The translations under genes and the position numbers were made by a program. The notes under the pieces are model-generated. The model had not been told where the DNA came from. It saw only the letters and a program-made list of their open reading frames with translations, and did no database searches. Below are positions 60,490 to 64,000 of a stretch of DNA of 64,000 bases, one piece after another. The stretch's first letter is position 1. Each line of letters starts with the position of its first letter. The stretch is from Bryum argenteum (lineage: Eukaryota; Streptophyta; Bryopsida; Bryales; Bryaceae), in NCBI GenBank assembly GCA_037043015.1, contig CM073321.1, positions 41,126,420 through 41,190,419 on the forward strand. The letters are read 5' to 3'.

Positions 60490-60652
60490 TCAAAAAAAAT
60501 TATGTTTTTGAACGGCCGTTCAGAAATATTTACCCTATCATGCATATGAGTGTTCAGAACTCGACGAAAACCAACACCATTTTTTTCATTTTAAGCACCT
60601 TAAAACGCGCCATTTTAGCAGAATAGCGCTATTTTAACGGAACTGAGGTTGT
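60490..60652 (-). repeat. Partial, inverted copy of the TIR element
   Basis: Reverse complement of the left 140 bases of the element at 61,362. Its outer end (AACCTCAGTTCCGTTAAAAT on the minus strand) is at 60,652. It starts near the palindrome GAACGGCCGTTC at about 60,511. The other end is missing. Confidence 0.75.
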
Positions 60653-61361
60653 ATGCAAGAAACTTTTCTGCTTGATTGTAGCCTGATACAAGGCGTGCTT
60701 TGCATCCGATCGGTTGGTCCCGATCGCGCCCGCAACTTTGTCAATCTAGCAATTCAAGGAAACATCTCATGTGTGAGCCAGTATTTAACCTTCTAAACTT
60801 CTAAAGTACATAACATTTGTTTATTCATAGGGCTCACGAAGCTTGCATCATTAAAATGACAAGAATATGCGCAAGATAGCATGTAGCAGATGTGTGATAC
60901 CACTGATGTCAAACCTCTCACTCATTTATTTCTGTGATATTGTACCATTACGGTGATAAGTTACATACCGACATGATTTTCTTTTGCATGCTACATCCTA
61001 ATTATACTGCAAGTTGAGATGTCGTTGAGAAGGCTAAGTTTACTCGAAGAACTTGCAGATGTCATATTCGTCAAACTGGAACCAAAAGGACCCAACAAAA
61101 CCTTAAATCACCCAAAACTACTCGGAAAACAACTTACGCTTGATACTTGGGATCAGGTAGTGCGTTCATCGGAGCTCTCGAACAATGAAGGATGATGCAG
61201 CAACAAGTGTGCAGACAAGCTTTTGCCCGACTCGCAAACCATTTTTCACAAAGGTTAGCCTGAGTTTCATATTGTTCAGCCTGTTTTCTACGTTGGACTT
61301 CTTTTCTATGTCATCGCGCTTCCTTTCCACAGACACGCTCGATTTTAGTTTCTCAAATACT
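60653..61361. other. Spacer between two copies of the TIR element
   Basis: No firm gene. A minus-strand frame at 61,369-61,166 is Lys/Glu-rich and could form a helix (NRLNNMKLRLTFVKNGLRVG), but it overlaps the TIR element's edge and has no support. Confidence 0.4.
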
Positions 61362-61814
61362 AACCTCAATTCCGTTAAAATGGCGTTATTCCGCTAAAAT
61401 GGCGCTTTTTGGGGTGCTTAAAATGAAAAAAATGATGTTGGTTTTTGTCGAGTTTTGTATTGATAGGGTAAATATTTTTGAACAGCCGTTCAAAAACAAC
61501 AATGTTTCCGAACGGTCGTTCAAAAACAGCAATGAATCCGAACAGCCGTTCTGAAATATTGCCCTTTTATTATGTCCGAAGGTCAAAAAACCATGAAAAT
61601 GTCTGATATCATGGAAACTTCGATGATATTACAGAATTTTGGTGATATTATAGAGTACAATTGTGATATTAATAAACATGCCATTTTGTAGGCATAAATA
61701 CTTCTGAACTTCACTTCAAAAATATGCTTGTAAAATGGCACGTTTGCACAATATTGCACTTTAGCTTCGCTAAAATGGCACATGGAATAGTGCCATTTTA
61801 ACGGAATTGAGGTT
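61362..61814. mobile_element. Small non-autonomous DNA element with TIRs and TACT duplication
   Basis: 453 bp with perfect 23-bp terminal inverted repeats (outer 20 bases AACCTCAATTCCGTTAAAAT) and TACT on both sides (61,358-61,361 and 61,815-61,818), so a 4-bp target duplication. A sub-terminal repeat (CGCTAAAATGGC) occurs inside both ends. The interior has three spaced copies of a GAACNGYCGTTC palindrome near 61,480-61,550. It encodes no protein. The end sequence does not match a superfamily I can name. Confidence 0.82.
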
Positions 61815-62162
61815 TACTTCTCCAGTTTTCCTTTTCTTTGAGGCTCTCTCTCTAGAAAATTTTGAAGAAGAGGTGTACTTAGCAGTGCCCCGGAGGATGT
61901 GGACTTTAAATACTGACTCTCCTACCAACTCGAAGACCAACGAGCCGCCTATCGAGAGTTAATTTCGAATTGCGAAGTCTTTTCGGAGAAAAAAGCGAGT
62001 AAAAGGGGTGATGATAATTTTCTTAGGTGATTCATATAGTATAAAAAATACGGTAAGAATCTTAGGGTAACGGGAAGAATTGAAGTATTTTTCTCGATTT
62101 ACCTAAAGTTAATTAGACATGATCAAATTGGGAAATCATGCGTGCAGATATATGAGATAAAG

Positions 62163-62405
62163 CATAGACAGAGGTGGTTTTAGCATTTGGATAAGCTAAT
62201 TAGGAACCCACAAAAATGTTGGAACCATCAAAAGATTTTAAGAAAAATCGGAGCTATTTTTCCCGAATTACTATAGAATGATCGAAGTGACCAAAACTTT
62301 GAAAAATAGAGGTAAAATAATTTTAAATAACGGATTAGCTAAAAAGTACCTCATCAACATGATAGAATAAGAAAAAAATCATACGAGTAACGGATCCATA
62401 TGGTA
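62163..62405 (+). repeat. Diverged direct duplicate, copy 2
   Basis: Partner of 59,680-59,945, about 75 per cent alike by eye, same orientation, 2.5 kb apart. Confidence 0.65.
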
Positions 62406-63317
62406 GATTTTAGTTGCAAGTATTCGGAACCACCAAAAAGTTGAAAAATATGGAAAGAATAGATAGAAGTGAGGATAATATGATTTTAACACTTAGACTA
62501 ACTAGAAAAGACCCAATGAATGAACCACTCTAAAGTAATATTTTTGTCATTTCATTCAATAAACTTTGATGCAAAATTTAAAAAAATAATAAGTATTAAT
62601 TAAGGATAAGCTAATTGGGAGTCGTGGGGGGTAATGATGGGGTTCGGGGGGGTAATGATGTTGGTCCGGGGTGGGTATTAAATGGGGGCGACTGGGATGA
62701 GGGCGAGGGCGGTGGCTGCCCTGAGGACCCGAGGCAGTTGCCAGGCCCCTCCCATTAATAGGAGGCCCTGGCCTGCCAGCCAGCTAGCCTAGCGCATGTG
62801 CCAGGGCCATGGCCATGGCAAGCTAGCCAGCCAACTGGTAGGGCCGCCAGCGGTTGGAGCCTCCCGCTCCCTCCCCTGTCCCGCCTCCCGCATCTCGCCT
62901 CTCGCCTCCTCCTCCTTCCCGCCTCCTCCTCCGTCCCGCCTCCCGCGCTCCTCCGCTCCTGCCTCACCGGCTCCCTCGCTATTCTCCGCACAATCCCGCG
63001 CTCCTGCTCGCTCCTGCATTTGCCTCGCGTTTGTTCATGAGGAAGCTCCGCCATTTGCTTCCACGATTGCTTTTACATTTGTCAGTTCAGGTCATTGTGA
63101 TTGGAATTTTTGGCAAGGTTTTCAGCTTCTATTGCCCGATTGCGGCATAGGGTTTTGTTGTGATCTCACATTTGCATCAGGTATCCCATTTTATACGCAG
63201 TTCAACTTGAATTTTGCAACCTCCTTCCGCGCGCTGTATTTTTTGAAAGTAGGTTTATAGTGTGCATTTAGGTCACAAAAACAGATTTCTTCAGTTTTAC
63301 GAGTTAAACGCACAGAT
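62406..63317. other. AT-rich to GC-rich spacer, CTCC-rich block
   Basis: From about 62,690 to 63,020 the plus strand is extremely C-rich (CCTCCCGC and CCTCCTCC words) with GCCATGGCCATGGC-type runs. Open frames there are Pro/Ser-rich one way and Arg/Gly/Glu-rich the other, and are explained by composition. The sharp boundary with AT-rich sequence resembles a promoter-proximal CpG-rich block or a repeat, but no gene could be tied to it. Confidence 0.4.
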
Positions 63318-64000
63318 TTTAGCTCGATACGAGCTAAACTAGCTTACAGTTCAGTAGTACGCTTGAATGGGCATTTAGATCGAGTCGAGCTAAATCCTCG
63401 GATGTGACATAATCTTTGTAGGGATTTAGTTCGAGTCGAGCTAAGTGCACGTATATTTCACAACCATACACAGGGATTTAGCTCAAGTTAAGCTAAACCC
63501 ACAGTTACTTCATTATTCTACTATGGTGGATTAACTATATAATGTACTGAATCTGCGCAAGTTCCTCTGCTCTTTTCCAGAACTTTATGGGGCAATTAGC
63601 TCGACTCAAGCTAAATCCCCAGCTGTGACATAATCTGCGTAGGTATTTAGCTCGAGTCAAGCTATGTGCACGGCTGCTTCACGACCATACACAGGGATTT
63701 AGCTCGAGTCGAGCTAAACCCAGAATTAGTTCATTATTCTACTATGCCGGATTAACTAAATATAGTATTAATCTACGCAATTCCTCTACTATTTATTTTG
63801 AATGTTCCAGAACTCAATGGGGCAATTAGCTCGACTCGAGCTAAATCCCCAGCTGTGTCATAATCTGCGTAGATACTTAGCTTGACCCAAGATAATTGCA
63901 CGGCTGATTCATGACTATACGTAGGGATTTAGCTCGACTCGTGCTTAGTCCACGGCTTGTTCACTATTTCACGCTAAGTGTTTAGCACGAGTCGAGCTAA
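63318..64000. repeat. Ordered array of TTTAGCTCGA palindromes
   Basis: Eleven palindromes start near 63,318, 63,374, 63,425, 63,477, 63,595, 63,646, 63,698, 63,825, 63,876, 63,928 and 63,981. Within groups the spacing is 51-52 bp, and groups of three recur every 221-230 bp (63,374/63,595/63,825 and so on), so there is a higher-order repeat. Each palindrome is about 21 bp with half-site TTTAGCTCGA; arms vary but usually remain complementary. The array runs off the window's right edge. Confidence 0.88.

Noticed and set aside
60511-61500. Reading 60.5-61.5 kb as one large TIR transposon
   Set aside because: The terminal ends of the two inverted copies point toward each other across unrelated sequence, so they are two copies of a small element, not the ends of a larger one.
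62755-63260. Pro/Ser-rich protein of 154 codons
   Set aside because: Composition of a C-rich block; opposite strand is equally open; no domain or splice support.
1-64000. Reassigned stop codons (TAG read as Gln) to explain interrupted frames
   Set aside because: One TAG replaces a conserved Trp, TGA and TAA stops and frame changes also occur, and some genes appear to end in TAG. Decay explains all of it better.
1-64000. Bacterial, organellar or giant-virus origin
   Set aside because: Short GT-AG introns, plant-type SET gene, LTR retrotransposons and satellites point to a nuclear plant genome; no operons or viral core genes were seen.
1-64000. tRNA genes, CRISPR arrays
   Set aside because: No cloverleaf-like A and B box pairs or spacer-repeat arrays were recognised; the palindrome arrays have near-constant rather than unique spacers.

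Overview
The window looks like nuclear DNA of a plant, most likely a non-seed plant or a streptophyte alga. The evidence is a plant-type SUVR histone methyltransferase with spliced exons, short GT-AG introns, Ty1/copia and Ty3/gypsy retrotransposons of plant style, and a very repeat-rich layout with few genes. The lineage (charophyte, bryophyte, lycophyte or fern) is inference. No tRNA, rRNA, CRISPR or bacterial operon was recognised. Almost every host-like gene is interrupted, so this reads as a decaying heterochromatic stretch rather than an active gene neighbourhood.

Layout, left half. 0-2 kb holds a family of palindromes built on CCCCATCGGGT and its mirror. 2.1-3.9 kb (+) is a four-exon broken gene with a ParB-like domain (motif WDGNHR). 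3.9-9.2 kb is mostly gene-poor; it holds a related N-terminal exon at 5.8-6.2 kb (-), a 39-bp triplicate and inverted copies of a TGACGTCAGCCCTAA motif. 9.2-12.7 kb (-) is a multi-exon gene with a beta-class amino-methyltransferase-like C-terminus. Its probable N-terminal exons lie at 22.4-23.5 kb. Between the two halves sits a ~345-bp tandem satellite, split by a Ty1/copia element (13,519-21,039), which is itself split by a 2.2-kb TG...CA element (14,413-16,613).

Middle. 24.3-25.3 kb holds minisatellites. 26.2-29.3 kb is a gag-only fossil. 30.2-43.7 kb (+) is a broken transposase-like gene (DDE/RNase-H-like family) whose first intron carries a 9.4-kb Ty3/gypsy element (31,229-40,634) with 788-bp LTRs. 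The LTRs differ at only about ten positions, so the insertion is young.

Right half, minus strand: an SUVR-type SET-domain gene (44.2-46.7 kb), a coiled-coil plus RING-like gene (47.4-48.2 kb), an FCP1/NIF-like phosphatase gene (48.6-50.3 kb), and a long gene with a DGQH-type ParB-like domain, a methyltransferase-like domain, an RGG tail and an acidic/coiled-coil tail (50.7-55.9 kb). From 56.3 kb to the end the DNA is non-coding: minisatellite, AT-rich degenerate tandem repeats, a small TIR element with 4-bp duplications, and an ordered array of palindromes built on TTTAGCTCGA and its mirror.

The most unusual biology is the dispersed gene family (four loci here) that pairs ParB/DGQHR-like and beta-class methyltransferase-like modules in intron-containing eukaryotic genes. 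The conserved intron position and shared exons link the loci. The palindrome families, one copy of which lies inside an exon, come second.
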